Positions 8,422-18,283 of a stretch of 64,000 bases of DNA are shown here, piece by piece (position 1 is the stretch's first letter; the number at the start of each line of letters is the position of its first letter). The position numbers were made by a program, and so were the translations under genes. The DNA comes from Megasphaera_A sueciensis (lineage in GTDB: Bacteria; Bacillota; Negativicutes; Veillonellales; Megasphaeraceae): contig NZ_CP116939.1 of the NCBI RefSeq assembly GCF_050219315.1, positions 1,984,001-2,048,000 of the forward strand. Direction: 5' to 3'. The notes beneath the pieces are model-generated. The model made no database searches, was not told the DNA's origin, and saw only the letters and a program-made list of their open reading frames with translations.

Positions 8422-9771
8422 TTATTCTTCTTCTTTTTCTTTTCTTGTAACTAATAATTTATCAACCCGAAGATTATCCATATCCATAACTTCAAAAGTA
8501 AACTCTTTCCAAATATAGATATCTGTTTCTTTCGGTATCCGCCCCATTCCATATGTAACCAATCCAGCCAAAGTCTTATAAAGATCTTCATCTTCTTCTG
8601 GTAATTTTTCATCAATATCAAAAAAATCCTTAAATTCTTCTACTGTAAGTAATCCTTCCATCAGCCATTCATTAGGTCCTCTCTGAATAATGCGATTTTG
8701 TTCTTCTCTTTTTTCTTCCTCACCTGCTGGCATAATGCCAACAAGTTCTTCCAATACATCATGAAGAGTTAATATGCCACTAAAATTACCATATTCATCA
8801 AGAACGGCAGCTTCATGTACCCCCTGTTCTTTAAATGAATGAACAACTTTCATTATATCCATAGATTCAGGAATAAACATAGGTCGATGAACACATTTTT
8901 CTAATAATGCATGTATGTGTATTATTTTTTTTTCTTTTGTCGTATCATAATACGTAATAAACATGTCATTAATAGATACGAAGCCAAGAAATTCATCTAG
9001 AGAACCTCTGCCTACAGGCAACCGAAAATGATTAGCATCCAAAAGTTCTTTCATAATTACCTGTTCAGTATCTTCTATATCAATCCAATCAACTTGTGTA
9101 CGGTTAGTCATAATATCACTAGCATCCATATCCGCTAATCTAAATACTCGGTCAACAAGTTCCGGTTCTTCTTTTTCAAAAGCTCCCAATTCTGCTCCTT
9201 GTTCTAAAAGAAGTTTTATCTCATCTTCTGTAACAGGTATATCTTTAACTTTTTTAGTTCCCAAAAAAGCAGTAACAAAAGAGGTAGAAGCAGATAAAAA
9301 CCAAACAATAGGTGTACATACACGTGAAAAAAACAACATAGGACGAGCAATAATACAAGCGATACGCTCTGGATTATCTATAGCAATCCTTTTTGGAACC
9401 AATTCACCTATAACCAAAGTAAAATATGTGATGCCAGTTACAATAATAATCATACTTATCGTATATGCATGCCCTTGTAAAAAAGTAATTTTTTCTACAT
9501 AATGAGATAAAGGACCAGCCATAGCCGTTCCGCCATATACCCCTGTTAAAAGACTAATAAGCGTTATTCCAAATTGAATCGTCGAAAACATTTTATTAGG
9601 ATTTTCTCTTAATTTCAATACAACAGCAGCGCTTCCGCTGCCTTCATCAGCCATAGATTCCAACCTTGTTTTACGACAACTTACGATAGCCATTTCTGAC
9701 ATAGCAAAAACCCCATTGGCAACAATAAGCAATAAGATAACCAATATTTCTTCACCTAGGGAGTATTCCAC
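8422..9771 (-). CDS. CNNM/CBS-domain membrane protein (HlyC/CorC family)
   Basis: A 449-aa protein with an N-terminal CNNM (DUF21) membrane domain of several hydrophobic helices (about residues 5-160), a CBS pair (about 200-330, including ASDIMTNRTQVDWID and VHEAAVLDEYGNFSGILTLHDVLEELVG) and a C-terminal CorC/HlyC domain. Such proteins are linked to magnesium or cobalt efflux in the inner membrane; the old name hemolysin C is not evidence of toxin activity. It diverges from the aminotransferase at 10059 across 287 bp. Its 3' end faced the same terminator as gpsA, and the IS256 insertion has removed the stem from this side. The substrate is unknown. Confidence 0.88.
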   Translation of the reverse strand: MEYSLGEEILVILLLIVANGVFAMSEMAIVSCRKTRLESMADEGSGSAAVVLKLRENPNKMFSTIQFGITLISLLTGVYGGTAMAGPLSHYVEKITFLQGHAYTISMIIIVTGITYFTLVIGELVPKRIAIDNPERIACIIARPMLFFSRVCTPIVWFLSASTSFVTAFLGTKKVKDIPVTEDEIKLLLEQGAELGAFEKEEPELVDRVFRLADMDASDIMTNRTQVDWIDIEDTEQVIMKELLDANHFRLPVGRGSLDEFLGFVSINDMFITYYDTTKEKKIIHIHALLEKCVHRPMFIPESMDIMKVVHSFKEQGVHEAAVLDEYGNFSGILTLHDVLEELVGIMPAGEEEKREEQNRIIQRGPNEWLMEGLLTVEEFKDFFDIDEKLPEEDEDLYKTLAGLVTYGMGRIPKETDIYIWKEFTFEVMDMDNLRVDKLLVTRKEKEEE

Positions 9772-10058
9772 TATAAATCACATCCTTATTCGATATATAA
9801 ATAGTTTATTAATAGTATAGTATCTTTTTTTCCTTCTTCCTGCAACTCCTCCTTCAATAAAAAATATAATACTTGATTTTAATTTCTACTGTTTTTAATC
9901 ACCAACTTTAACATTTTTTATACAATACATACTGTTTTTATTGACTAATATCCTTTAACATGATACTGTTTTATATAAAATAATATATTTTAACTATGAA
10001 CAAAGAGAGATATTCTATAACAATTTCTTTGTTTTTTTTATAAAAAGGAGGTATATAT

Positions 10059-11243
10059 GTGTTAAAAGAAAAATTAGCTAAAAGAATGAAAGCATTCCCC
10101 ATATCAGGAATCCGAAAAGTACAAGCGGAGGCAAAAGAATTAGAATCACAGGGCCAGCACATTATCCATATGGAAATAGGTATGCCTGATTTTGATACAC
10201 CAGAATATATAAAAAAATCATGTATTCAAAGTATAAAAGACGGACATGTATTTTATACAGTCGGTGCCGGTCTATTAGATTTAAGAAAAGCTATCTCAAA
10301 AAAATTAGAGAAGGAAAATCATCTTATTTATTCTACAGATGAAATTGTTGTTACCATTGGCTTATCTGCTGGCATTTTTACTGTATATGCTGCACTACTT
10401 GATAAGGAAGATGAAGTTCTTATTCCAAATCCTGTATATCCTCCATATTTAAATATTCCTCATTTATTAGGAGCAAAAACCATAGATTATTCCTTACTGG
10501 AAATAAACAACTATCAGCCGGATATAACTGAAATAGAAAATAAAATCACTAAAAAAACAAAAGCTATTGTTATTATTTCACCTAATAATCCATTAGGAAG
10601 CATACTTACTTATGATTCCTTACAACATATAGCACAACTTGCAATACAATACAATTTAATAGTTATTACTGATGAGATTTATGAACGTATTTTGTTTGAT
10701 AAGGCAACGCATTATAGTATTGCTTCTTTTCCTCATATGAAAGAACGTACCTTAACACTCAACGGTTTTTCAAAAGCATATTCTATGACCGGATGGCGTC
10801 TTGGTTACATTGCCGGACCTAAAGAAATTATGCCGGACATTAATAAGTTGCATGGTCATATGAATTCTTGTGCCACTACATTTGTACAAGATGCTGCCAT
10901 AACCGCACTGACAGAAGAACATGACGAGGTTGAAAAAATGGTAGCTGCATACCAACAGCGAAAAGACTATCTTGTACAAAACTTAAATAAAATAGAAGGA
11001 ATCAGTTGTACCAATCCACAAGGTGCTTTTTATTTATTTTTAAATATAAAAAAACTTGGAATGACTTCTGAAGAAGCAGCAAGTTATTTTCTTCATACGG
11101 CACATGTAGCACTTGTCCCTGGAACTGTATTTGGTTCCAACGGTGCCGGTTATATCCGTATGTCTTTTGCAAACAGTATGAAAGAAATAAAAACTGCTTG
11201 TTACCGTATACAAACTGCTGTAGAAAAATTAAAAAATAAATAG
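10059..11243 (+). CDS. PLP-dependent aminotransferase, class I/II
   Basis: A 394-aa fold-type I aminotransferase. The PLP lysine lies in LNGFSKAYSMTGWRLGYIAGP, and EIGMPDFDTPEYIKKS, VVTIGLSAGIFTVYAAL and ISPNNPLGSILT match the family blocks. It starts with GTG at 10059, placed 8 nt after AAAGGAGG; the ATG four bases upstream is out of frame and stops at once. The likely substrates are aspartate, aromatic amino acids or alanine with 2-oxoglutarate; sequence alone does not decide. It faces alanine racemase, with a weak bidirectional hairpin between them. A second aminotransferase of similar size is encoded at 12612-13781 but is not a recent copy. Confidence 0.88.
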   Translation: MLKEKLAKRMKAFPISGIRKVQAEAKELESQGQHIIHMEIGMPDFDTPEYIKKSCIQSIKDGHVFYTVGAGLLDLRKAISKKLEKENHLIYSTDEIVVTIGLSAGIFTVYAALLDKEDEVLIPNPVYPPYLNIPHLLGAKTIDYSLLEINNYQPDITEIENKITKKTKAIVIISPNNPLGSILTYDSLQHIAQLAIQYNLIVITDEIYERILFDKATHYSIASFPHMKERTLTLNGFSKAYSMTGWRLGYIAGPKEIMPDINKLHGHMNSCATTFVQDAAITALTEEHDEVEKMVAAYQQRKDYLVQNLNKIEGISCTNPQGAFYLFLNIKKLGMTSEEAASYFLHTAHVALVPGTVFGSNGAGYIRMSFANSMKEIKTACYRIQTAVEKLKNK

Positions 11244-11271
11244 TATCAATAACATACAATCTCCTATATAA

Positions 11272-11320
11272 AGAAAGGACAGTATCTATTTTTAATAGTC
11301 TGCTGTCTTTTTTTTATATT
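11272..11320 (+). terminator. Weak terminator between converging genes
   Basis: GAAAGGACAG pairs imperfectly with CTGTCTTTTT across a long A/T-rich loop, followed by a T-run. The complement also ends in T-runs, so it may serve alr as well. Confidence 0.5.
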
Positions 11321-11351
11321 ACTTGCATATTAAAAATGTTAAAATTTTTGA

Positions 11352-12524
11352 TTAATCCTGCAAATATTCTCGATTAGCTACTACTTTTCCATTTCTCGTA
11401 TAAACACGAGGCACACGTCTGGCTAACATGCAAATAATTTCATAATTAATAGTTCCCAATATGTTTGAAAGTTCTTCAACTGGAAGTTCTGTCCCCTCTT
11501 GTTTGCCAAATAAAACAACTTCGTCATCTATCTTTATATCAGGAACAGTTGTGACATCAATCATACATTGATCCATACATATATTACCTACCTGAGGAAC
11601 TCTTTTTCCATGAACTAATACTTCCGCCTTATTTGAAAGCATACGGGTATAGCCATCTGCATACCCTACCGGAAGAGAAGCTATGCGCGTAGGCTTTTCA
11701 GCAATAAATTTTCGACCATAACTGACACTTTCCCCTGCATCAATAATTTTTATATGATCTACACAACATTTTAATGACATAACTGTTTTAAGATTAAATC
11801 TTTTAATATCTACTTCATCAGAAGGTGCTAAACCATACATAATAATTCCAGCTCGTACCATGTCATCATGAAATTCTGGCAAATCAAGAATAGCTGCGCT
11901 ATTACAACAATGATGAATATGAATAGACACCCCTTCCTCTTTCAACCGTTGGCATATCCATTTAAATTTTTTATATTGTTCTCTTGTATATGCTTTATTT
12001 TGAATATCAGCAACTGCAAAATGTGTAAATATTCCTTCTAAAATAACATTAGGTAATTTGCTTATTTTTTTTATTTCTTTGATACTTTCTTCTGTAGGTC
12101 TATACCCAATACGTCCCATACCGCTATCAACAGCAATATGCAAACTAACAGGACGATTCTGACGCACAGCTTCTTTTGAGAAAGCCAGAGCATCTTCATA
12201 ATGAAATACAGCGGCATCTACCCCAAAATTAATTAATTCTTCTGCTCTTTTACCGGTTGTAGAACCCAAAATAAGTATTTTAGCTGTAATTCCCGCTTGT
12301 CGTAATTCCACTGCTTCATCTAATACAGATACAGCTAGTCGATCGGCCCCATTGGACAATAATTCCTTTGATGCAACTACAGCACCAGCACCATATGCAT
12401 CTGCCTTTACTACAGCTGTAATTAACGTATTAGGACTAACAATACGTCGAATTTCCTTCATGTTATTATCTAAAGCATCCAAATCTATTTCAACCCACAT
12501 AGGTCTTCTCTTTTGTATATCCAA
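11352..12524 (-). CDS. alr: Alanine racemase
   Basis: A 390-aa PLP enzyme that makes D-alanine for peptidoglycan. The PLP lysine is in VVKADAYGAGA near residue 40, the second catalytic tyrosine in ESVSYGRKF, and the C-terminal domain carries LPVGYADGYTR and VGNICMDQCMIDVT. The start is a TTG at 12524, 6-7 nt after GAGGTGA, giving MDIQKRRPMWVEIDLDAL; the next ATG would cut into the fold. It lies 87 bp downstream of the aminotransferase gene on the same strand, so the two may be co-transcribed. No acpS or nnrD neighbour is seen. Confidence 0.95.
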   Translation of the reverse strand: MDIQKRRPMWVEIDLDALDNNMKEIRRIVSPNTLITAVVKADAYGAGAVVASKELLSNGADRLAVSVLDEAVELRQAGITAKILILGSTTGKRAEELINFGVDAAVFHYEDALAFSKEAVRQNRPVSLHIAVDSGMGRIGYRPTEESIKEIKKISKLPNVILEGIFTHFAVADIQNKAYTREQYKKFKWICQRLKEEGVSIHIHHCCNSAAILDLPEFHDDMVRAGIIMYGLAPSDEVDIKRFNLKTVMSLKCCVDHIKIIDAGESVSYGRKFIAEKPTRIASLPVGYADGYTRMLSNKAEVLVHGKRVPQVGNICMDQCMIDVTTVPDIKIDDEVVLFGKQEGTELPVEELSNILGTINYEIICMLARRVPRVYTRNGKVVANREYLQD

Positions 12525-12611
12525 AATAAGTCACCTCATAAAAGAAAAATTTCAAAATAATATCTTTATAGAATAAATACAAGATATTCTATCATTCTAT
12601 ATTTAAAAAAG

Positions 12612-13781
12612 CTATTTTCTTTTTTGAATAATTTTTTTCATTTTTTCTAATCGATTTAAAGCTTCATATAATGTTTGATCACTCTTAGCAAAATGAAGAC
12701 GAATTAAATTATATACCGGTTCCTTAAAAAAAGAAGAACCAGGAACTGCACCTACACCAACATCACGAGCCAAAAGTTCACAAAACTCCAAATCATTATC
12801 AAAACCATATTCTGATATATCTAAAAGAATATAATATGCACCTTGTGGATTAGTATGAGAAATACCCAATGTATCTAATCCATCCATCATAATAGTACGC
12901 TTATGCGTGTACATAGATAATAAATCATCATAATAAGACTTTCCAAACTTTAACCCTACTATAGCAGCTTCCTGTAATGGACTTGCAGCCGCTACAGTAA
13001 GAAAATCATGAATTTGCTTAGCCCCATTAATAATAGCAGGAGGTGCCATAATATATCCTAATCTCCATCCAGTTATAGAGTATGTTTTTGACAAAGAACC
13101 ACAAGTCAATGTCCGTTCATACATTCCCGGAAGTGTTGAAAAATAAGTATGTACGTAAGGCTTATATACAATATGTTCATATACCTCATCAGTAATAACA
13201 AACGTATCATATTTTTTTGCTAAAAAAGCAATATATTCTAATTCTTCTTTTGTAAATACTTTACCGCAAGGATTAGATGGATTACATAAAATGAGAGCCT
13301 TAGGCTTTTTTTTAAATGCTTCTTCTAGCTCTTCATAATTAAAATCAAATAAAGGAGGATGTAAAGGAACATAGATAGGATCCGCACCTGAAAGAATTGT
13401 ATCAGCACCATAATTTTCGTAAAAAGGAGAAAAAACAATAATCTTATCACCTGGATTCGTAACAGTCATAACAGCAGCCATCATTGCTTCTGTACTTCCA
13501 CATGTAACTACAATTTCCTTCTCTGGATCTATTCTTTGTTTCGTAAAACAATAATGATATTCAGATAAAGCCCTACGAAAATTTTCAGCACCCCAGGTGA
13601 GACCATACTGATGTGGTCCTTTTTGAGCTACTTCAGATAATCGATCTAAAATTTCTTGCGGCGGTGAAAAATCAGGAAACCCCTGGGATAAGTTAATAGC
13701 ATGATATTCTTCGGAAATTCTTGTCATCCGTCTAATAACAGAATCAGTAAACAATGAAATTTTTTTTGAAAGCTCTGGCAT
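12612..13781 (-). CDS. PLP-dependent aminotransferase, class I/II (methionine/aromatic type)
   Basis: A 389-aa aminotransferase with NLSQGFPDFSPPQEI near the N terminus, CNPSNPCGKVFTKEE, and the PLP lysine in CGSLSKTYSITGWRLGYIMAPP. The SQGFPDF start is typical of the kynurenine/methionine aminotransferase-like branch, which mainly transaminates methionine, glutamine-type or aromatic amino acids; this assignment is from family resemblance. AAGGAGGAG precedes the ATG. It lies between gyrB (separate, behind a terminator) and alr on the same strand. Confidence 0.87.
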   Translation of the reverse strand: MPELSKKISLFTDSVIRRMTRISEEYHAINLSQGFPDFSPPQEILDRLSEVAQKGPHQYGLTWGAENFRRALSEYHYCFTKQRIDPEKEIVVTCGSTEAMMAAVMTVTNPGDKIIVFSPFYENYGADTILSGADPIYVPLHPPLFDFNYEELEEAFKKKPKALILCNPSNPCGKVFTKEELEYIAFLAKKYDTFVITDEVYEHIVYKPYVHTYFSTLPGMYERTLTCGSLSKTYSITGWRLGYIMAPPAIINGAKQIHDFLTVAAASPLQEAAIVGLKFGKSYYDDLLSMYTHKRTIMMDGLDTLGISHTNPQGAYYILLDISEYGFDNDLEFCELLARDVGVGAVPGSSFFKEPVYNLIRLHFAKSDQTLYEALNRLEKMKKIIQKRK

Positions 13782-13807
13782 ACTATTCTCCTCCTTTTTA
13801 ATTTTAA

Positions 13808-13843
13808 ATCAAAAAGACGTCACTACTATAAGCTGACGTCTTT
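13808..13843 (-). terminator. Intrinsic terminator after gyrB
   Basis: Perfect 10-bp stem AAAGACGTCA/TGACGTCTTT (13813-13822 with 13834-13843); read on the minus strand it ends in five T. It separates gyrB from the aminotransferase gene. Confidence 0.8.
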
Positions 13844-13861
13844 GTCACAAATAAAAAAACT

Positions 13862-15781
13862 TTATAAGTCAAGATTACGCACCTTTTTAGCATTATCTTG
13901 AATAAACTTACGACGTGGTTCTACTTTATCTCCCATAAGAACGGAGAAAATATGATCAGCTTCCACAGCATCTTCTAAATGAACTTTCAACATTGTTCTA
14001 TATTCTGGATCCATAGTTGTTTCCCATAATTGCTCTGGATTCATTTCACCTAACCCTTTATATCTTTGAACAACAATACTATTATCATTTCCCAATTCAT
14101 TTAATTTAGCTTGCAACGCATCATCATTATAAAGATACCATACAGATTTACCTTTTCTAACCTGATACAAAGGAGGTTGAGCAATATAAACATGTCCCTC
14201 TATAATAAGCGGTTTCATAAAACGATAAAAAAAGGTTAATAATAATGTACGTATATGTGCTCCATCAACATCAGCATCTGTCATGATAATAATTTTATCA
14301 TATCTTCTTTTACTAAGATCAAATTCTTCACCAATACCCGTTCCAAACGCTGTAATCATAGAACGAATTTCTTCATTTGCCAATATTTTATCCAAACGCG
14401 CTTTTTCTACATTAATAATTTTTCCGCGTAGTGGTAGAATTGCTTGAAATTTACGATCTCTTCCTTGTTTAGCACTACCACCTGCAGAATCACCTTCTAC
14501 TAAATAAATTTCTGTAAAATCTGAATTTTTTTCTGAACAATCAGCAAGTTTTCCCGGAAGACTGCTGATTTCCAAAGCATTTTTTCGTCGTGTTAATTCT
14601 CTGGCACGACGAGCAGCCTCACGAGCTCTTGATGCTGCTATTGTTTTTTCAATAATTCTCTTAGCTTCATTTGGATGTTCCTCCAAATACTCTTTTAATC
14701 CATCGGAAAGAATTGTATCAACAATCCCTTTAACTTCACTATTTCCCAATTTTGTTTTTGTTTGTCCTTCAAATTGAGGTTCTCTCACTTTTACGCTGAT
14801 AACAGCTGTAAGGCCTTCACGAACATCGTCGCCGGACAAGTTTTCTTCATTATCCTTAATAATACCATTTGTACGTCCATAATCATTAATAGTACGAGTT
14901 AGTCCTGAACGGAACCCACTTAGATGTGTTCCACCTTCTTCTGTAAAAATATCATTAACAAATGAAAGAATATTTTCACTATATCCATCGTTATATTGCA
15001 TAGCAACATCAACAATAACTTTATCTTTTTCGCCGTCAATATTAATTACAGTAGGATTAATAGCCTGTTTTTCATGATTTAGAAATTCAACAAATGAAAT
15101 AAGGCCGCCTTCATAACAATATATTTCCTGCCGTCCTTCTCCGCGTTTATCTGTTAATGTAATATGCAACCCTTTATTTAAAAAAGCTAATTCACGAAGT
15201 CTTGTCTTTAATGTATTAAAATCATATACTGTTTCCGGAAAAATTTCATGATCAGGTTTAAACATAACTTTTGTTCCTGTTTCTTCATCTTTTTCCAATA
15301 AACGTATTTTTTTCAATGGAGAATCCGTTATACCTCTAGTAAAACTAATATTCCATAAATATCCATCCCTTTTTACTTCTACATTAGTAAAAATACTTAA
15401 AGCATTAACAACAGAAATACCTACCCCGTGAAGTCCTCCTGAAATAGGATATCCTTCACCACCAAATTTACCTCCAGCATGAAGTACAGTTAACACAACT
15501 TCTACTGCCGGTTTTCCAACTTTATGCATAGCAACAGGTATGCCACGTCCATTATCAACAACAGTAATACTATTATCTTCTTCGATTGTTACTTCAATAT
15601 GACTGCAGTATCCAGCTAACGCCTCGTCTATACTATTATCAACAACTTCATAAACGAGATGATGAAGACCCCGGGAAGAAGTACTTCCAATATACATACC
15701 AGGGCGTTTGCGTACAGCTTCTAATCCTTCTAACACTTGAATTTGTTCCGCACCATAATCTATTTTTTTGTCTTCCGACAT
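13862..15781 (-). CDS. gyrB: DNA gyrase subunit B
   Basis: A 639-aa type IIA topoisomerase ATPase subunit. The GHKL ATPase motifs are DNSIDEALAG, VDNGRGIPVA and GGLHGVGISVVNALS; the TOPRIM domain has LVEGDSAGGSAKQGRDR and MTDADVDGAHIRTLLL; the C terminus ends DNAKKVRNLDL as usual. AGGAGGAATT precedes the ATG. It is the last gene of the leftward origin cluster dnaA-dnaN-rlbA-recF-DUF721-remB-gyrB. gyrA, often next to gyrB, is absent here: a terminator and an aminotransferase follow instead. Confidence 0.97.
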   Translation of the reverse strand: MSEDKKIDYGAEQIQVLEGLEAVRKRPGMYIGSTSSRGLHHLVYEVVDNSIDEALAGYCSHIEVTIEEDNSITVVDNGRGIPVAMHKVGKPAVEVVLTVLHAGGKFGGEGYPISGGLHGVGISVVNALSIFTNVEVKRDGYLWNISFTRGITDSPLKKIRLLEKDEETGTKVMFKPDHEIFPETVYDFNTLKTRLRELAFLNKGLHITLTDKRGEGRQEIYCYEGGLISFVEFLNHEKQAINPTVINIDGEKDKVIVDVAMQYNDGYSENILSFVNDIFTEEGGTHLSGFRSGLTRTINDYGRTNGIIKDNEENLSGDDVREGLTAVISVKVREPQFEGQTKTKLGNSEVKGIVDTILSDGLKEYLEEHPNEAKRIIEKTIAASRAREAARRARELTRRKNALEISSLPGKLADCSEKNSDFTEIYLVEGDSAGGSAKQGRDRKFQAILPLRGKIINVEKARLDKILANEEIRSMITAFGTGIGEEFDLSKRRYDKIIIMTDADVDGAHIRTLLLTFFYRFMKPLIIEGHVYIAQPPLYQVRKGKSVWYLYNDDALQAKLNELGNDNSIVVQRYKGLGEMNPEQLWETTMDPEYRTMLKVHLEDAVEADHIFSVLMGDKVEPRRKFIQDNAKKVRNLDL

Positions 15782-15854
15782 GAATTAATTCCTCCTATCC
15801 ATTAACTGGAAATTATATTAATTATACTATATTTTACTGTATTTTAATATAGTT

Positions 15855-16100
15855 TTATGAAGAGAATAGCTGTTTATACCTGCATATAATAGTTTCTAAT
15901 GTAATAGGTGTACCATACAGATACTCCTCCGTCACAATATAACATCTAACATCTTTTATATTTCCACTGCCAAGTATAATCAATTTTTTATAATAATGTT
16001 CTAACGGATTAGATTTTTCCGTTTTCTTCGGGTGTACTTTAAATATAGCTAAAATTTTTTTTATATCTACCATTTGATTATCACCGATATGAAGATACAT
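15855..16100 (-). CDS. remB: RemB-like protein (DUF370 family)
   Basis: An 81-aa protein that begins MYLHIGDNQMVDIKKILAIFKV, the typical start of the DUF370/RemB family. In Bacillus the remB gene also sits between recF and gyrB, and its relative RemA is a DNA-binding matrix-gene regulator; the role of RemB is less clear. AGGAGAA precedes the ATG, and the start overlaps the end of the DUF721 gene by 20 bp, so translation is probably coupled. The C-terminal half (EYLYGTPITLETIICRYKQLF) is less conserved. The call rests on the N-terminal motif plus gene position. Confidence 0.8.
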   Translation of the reverse strand: MYLHIGDNQMVDIKKILAIFKVHPKKTEKSNPLEHYYKKLIILGSGNIKDVRCYIVTEEYLYGTPITLETIICRYKQLFSS

Positions 16101-16959
16101 TCTTATTTCTCCTATATTTCTCCGTTAAATTTTTTATAAATTTCTCTGTCAACTCCGAAGGTTCTTTTCTTACTATAAATAATGCTAAAAATAAATCATC
16201 TTCCTTAGTATCACTATCTGTACATATTTTATCAATAAGACGATAAATACAATCCCGTCGTACTTCATTGTACAATAGCTCACTGCAAGAAATTTGTTCT
16301 TGCAAATCTTTATAAGACAGCCAGGGAATTTGCATCAATATATCATATATATCTTTCTTTATTGCCTGTTTTTCTTTTAAACGACATAAAAAACACAGCT
16401 TTTCTTCCTCTTTTATCCAACGTCCGCATTTAGGACATGTAATAAATTTTTCTGAACGATACGCTGTCTTTCTTTTTTCTTGAGAAAAACGTAATTTTCT
16501 CATTTTTTCTTTTAAATTATCCGGTAAATATTCTGTTTCTTGATTTATTTTTTCTACAACATCATCACATAAAACAATATTTTTTATATTTATTTCAGGA
16601 AATACTTTTTCTTGAACACCATCTTCCATTTCATATACAGGAAGATCATTTTTTTTTCCACTGCGTAAAAAAATAATATCCTGAACTATTTTTTCCTTTG
16701 CATAATTATTAAGATTATCAATTATCTTTTTTTTATAAAGGAATAAATGATTCATCCATACAGAATTCAATACACCAATAACTACCGTATTTTTTTTAAA
16801 TTCCCTGATATAGGAATATTTAGCAATCTGTGGTCCCATAATATATTTCCAATGAGTTTTTATCTGATACATTTTGTAGGGAAATAATAGTTTATTTTTT
16901 TCCAACACATCGGGAATTGATATACCCGCCTTATCCAATCTACTAATACGCTTATCCAT
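16081..16959 (-). CDS. DUF721/DciA-like protein with zinc-ribbon
   Basis: A 292-aa protein. Residues 20-110 (KTHWKYIMGPQIAKYSYIREFKKNTVVIGVLNSVWMNHLFLYKKKI, given here in outline) match the DUF721 domain, related to the DciA helicase loader/operator of many bacteria. A CPKCGRWIKEEEKLCFLC zinc ribbon lies near the middle. The tail is helical and unrecognised. I chose the ATG at 16959, preceded by AAGGAGGAAGAG, over an ATG 48 bp upstream. The start overlaps the recF stop by 8 bp. Position in the dnaA operon fits a replication role, but DnaB loading here is inferred only. Confidence 0.75.
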   Translation of the reverse strand: MDKRISRLDKAGISIPDVLEKNKLLFPYKMYQIKTHWKYIMGPQIAKYSYIREFKKNTVVIGVLNSVWMNHLFLYKKKIIDNLNNYAKEKIVQDIIFLRSGKKNDLPVYEMEDGVQEKVFPEINIKNIVLCDDVVEKINQETEYLPDNLKEKMRKLRFSQEKRKTAYRSEKFITCPKCGRWIKEEEKLCFLCRLKEKQAIKKDIYDILMQIPWLSYKDLQEQISCSELLYNEVRRDCIYRLIDKICTDSDTKEDDLFLALFIVRKEPSELTEKFIKNLTEKYRRNKNVSSYR

Positions 16960-18061
16960 AGGATTTAACTCTTCCTCCTTCGAGACAAATAAAGGAACAT
17001 CCTTCAATTGATCTAAACATATCAGGATTTGTTGTGGTAATCACGGTTTGAATACGATTACGAACAAAATTTAATAATGATTTTTTACGAAATTCATCTA
17101 ATTCACTCATTACATCGTCAAGAAGCAGTATCGGATACTCACCTACTTCCGATTTTATATACTCCAATTCCGAAAGTTTCAATGATAGAGCAGCCGTTCG
17201 CTGCTGACCTTGAGATCCATATTTTTTTATATTATACCCATTAATAAAGAAGGATAAATCATCACGATGAGGTCCTACTGAAGTAGACATATGATATATA
17301 TCCTGATCTAATTTTTTTTTCAACAACTTATAATACCATGCAGGACTTACTCTATCCTGTATAGTATCCTGCGACATCAAAAAATAAGATTGGTCATATG
17401 ATAAATCTAATTTTTCCTGGTTTTCAGTTAAACGTCTATGAATAATTCCAGACAAAAATCCAATTTTATGGAGTGCTTCTAAACGTTTTTTCACGATAAA
17501 AGCAGCAAACTCGGAAATTTGTGTATCCCATCCTTCGAGTATATTTTTATTTACAGATTTCATTGATTTTAGCAAAAGATTACGTTGAGAAACAGCCCTA
17601 TTATATTTTATTAAAGTATGATAATAAGAAGGATTGACCTGTGATATTTCCATATCCATAAAATGCCTTCTCAGTGCCGGACTCCCTTTAACAAGTTGTA
17701 AATCCTCAGGAGAAAAAAGAACTTCGTTAAGAGTGCCTACTAATTCTCTCTGCGTAACTTTTGTTTCATTAACCCATAATTTTTTTTTATCCATTGTTGA
17801 CAATATAATTTTTATCTGCTGTTCTACATTATTTCTCATAAAAGAAATAATAATACTAGCATCCTTACATTGAAAATGGATTAAATCGCTATCAACTATC
17901 CCACGATAAGACTTTCCCATACCTCCAAGATACAGTGCTTCCAATATATTTGTCTTCCCTTGTCCGTTTTTTCCATAAAGAATAATAATAGATTGAGGAA
18001 AATTAATTTCTTCATCAATATAATTTCTAAATTGATGCAAACGCAGTGACTGAATTATCAT
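16952..18061 (-). CDS. recF: DNA replication and repair protein RecF
   Basis: A 369-aa SMC-like ATPase that helps load RecA at gaps. The Walker A motif reads ILYGKNGQGKTNILEAL near residue 35, the signature region is GSQGQQRTAALSLKLSE, and the Walker B is PILLLDDVMSELD. Length is normal. The N terminus MIIQSLRLHQFRNY is typical. It starts 3 nt after the rlbA stop and overlaps the DUF721 gene at its end, so it belongs to the dnaA operon. Confidence 0.96.
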   Translation of the reverse strand: MIIQSLRLHQFRNYIDEEINFPQSIIILYGKNGQGKTNILEALYLGGMGKSYRGIVDSDLIHFQCKDASIIISFMRNNVEQQIKIILSTMDKKKLWVNETKVTQRELVGTLNEVLFSPEDLQLVKGSPALRRHFMDMEISQVNPSYYHTLIKYNRAVSQRNLLLKSMKSVNKNILEGWDTQISEFAAFIVKKRLEALHKIGFLSGIIHRRLTENQEKLDLSYDQSYFLMSQDTIQDRVSPAWYYKLLKKKLDQDIYHMSTSVGPHRDDLSFFINGYNIKKYGSQGQQRTAALSLKLSELEYIKSEVGEYPILLLDDVMSELDEFRKKSLLNFVRNRIQTVITTTNPDMFRSIEGCSFICLEGGRVKSYG

Positions 18062-18064
18062 TTT

Positions 18065-18283
18065 TCATTCTCCGGAAACACGGAAAATACCAATTTTTTT
18101 TATTTCTACAACATCATTTATATGAAGCTGCTTTCGCTTTTCAAGACAAAGAATACCATTAATATAAATTTTCTTTTCATCAAGCAATTCTCGAATCTGA
18201 CCACCACTTTGTATAACATCAGCCCATTTTAAAAATTGGTCTAATTGTATTTTTTTTGTCTTTATAATGATTTTTTTTTCCAT
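18065..18283 (-). CDS. rlbA: S4-domain RNA-binding protein YaaA/RlbA
   Basis: A 72-aa single S4 domain: KKIQLDQFLKWADVIQSGGQIRELLDEKKIYING, with the usual IKLDQFLK-type start. In Firmicutes this small gene lies between dnaN and recF, as here; it is thought to act in ribosome assembly or binding. The ATG shares one base with the dnaN stop (TAATG), a coupling arrangement. Confidence 0.9.
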   Translation of the reverse strand: MEKKIIIKTKKIQLDQFLKWADVIQSGGQIRELLDEKKIYINGILCLEKRKQLHINDVVEIKKIGIFRVSGE

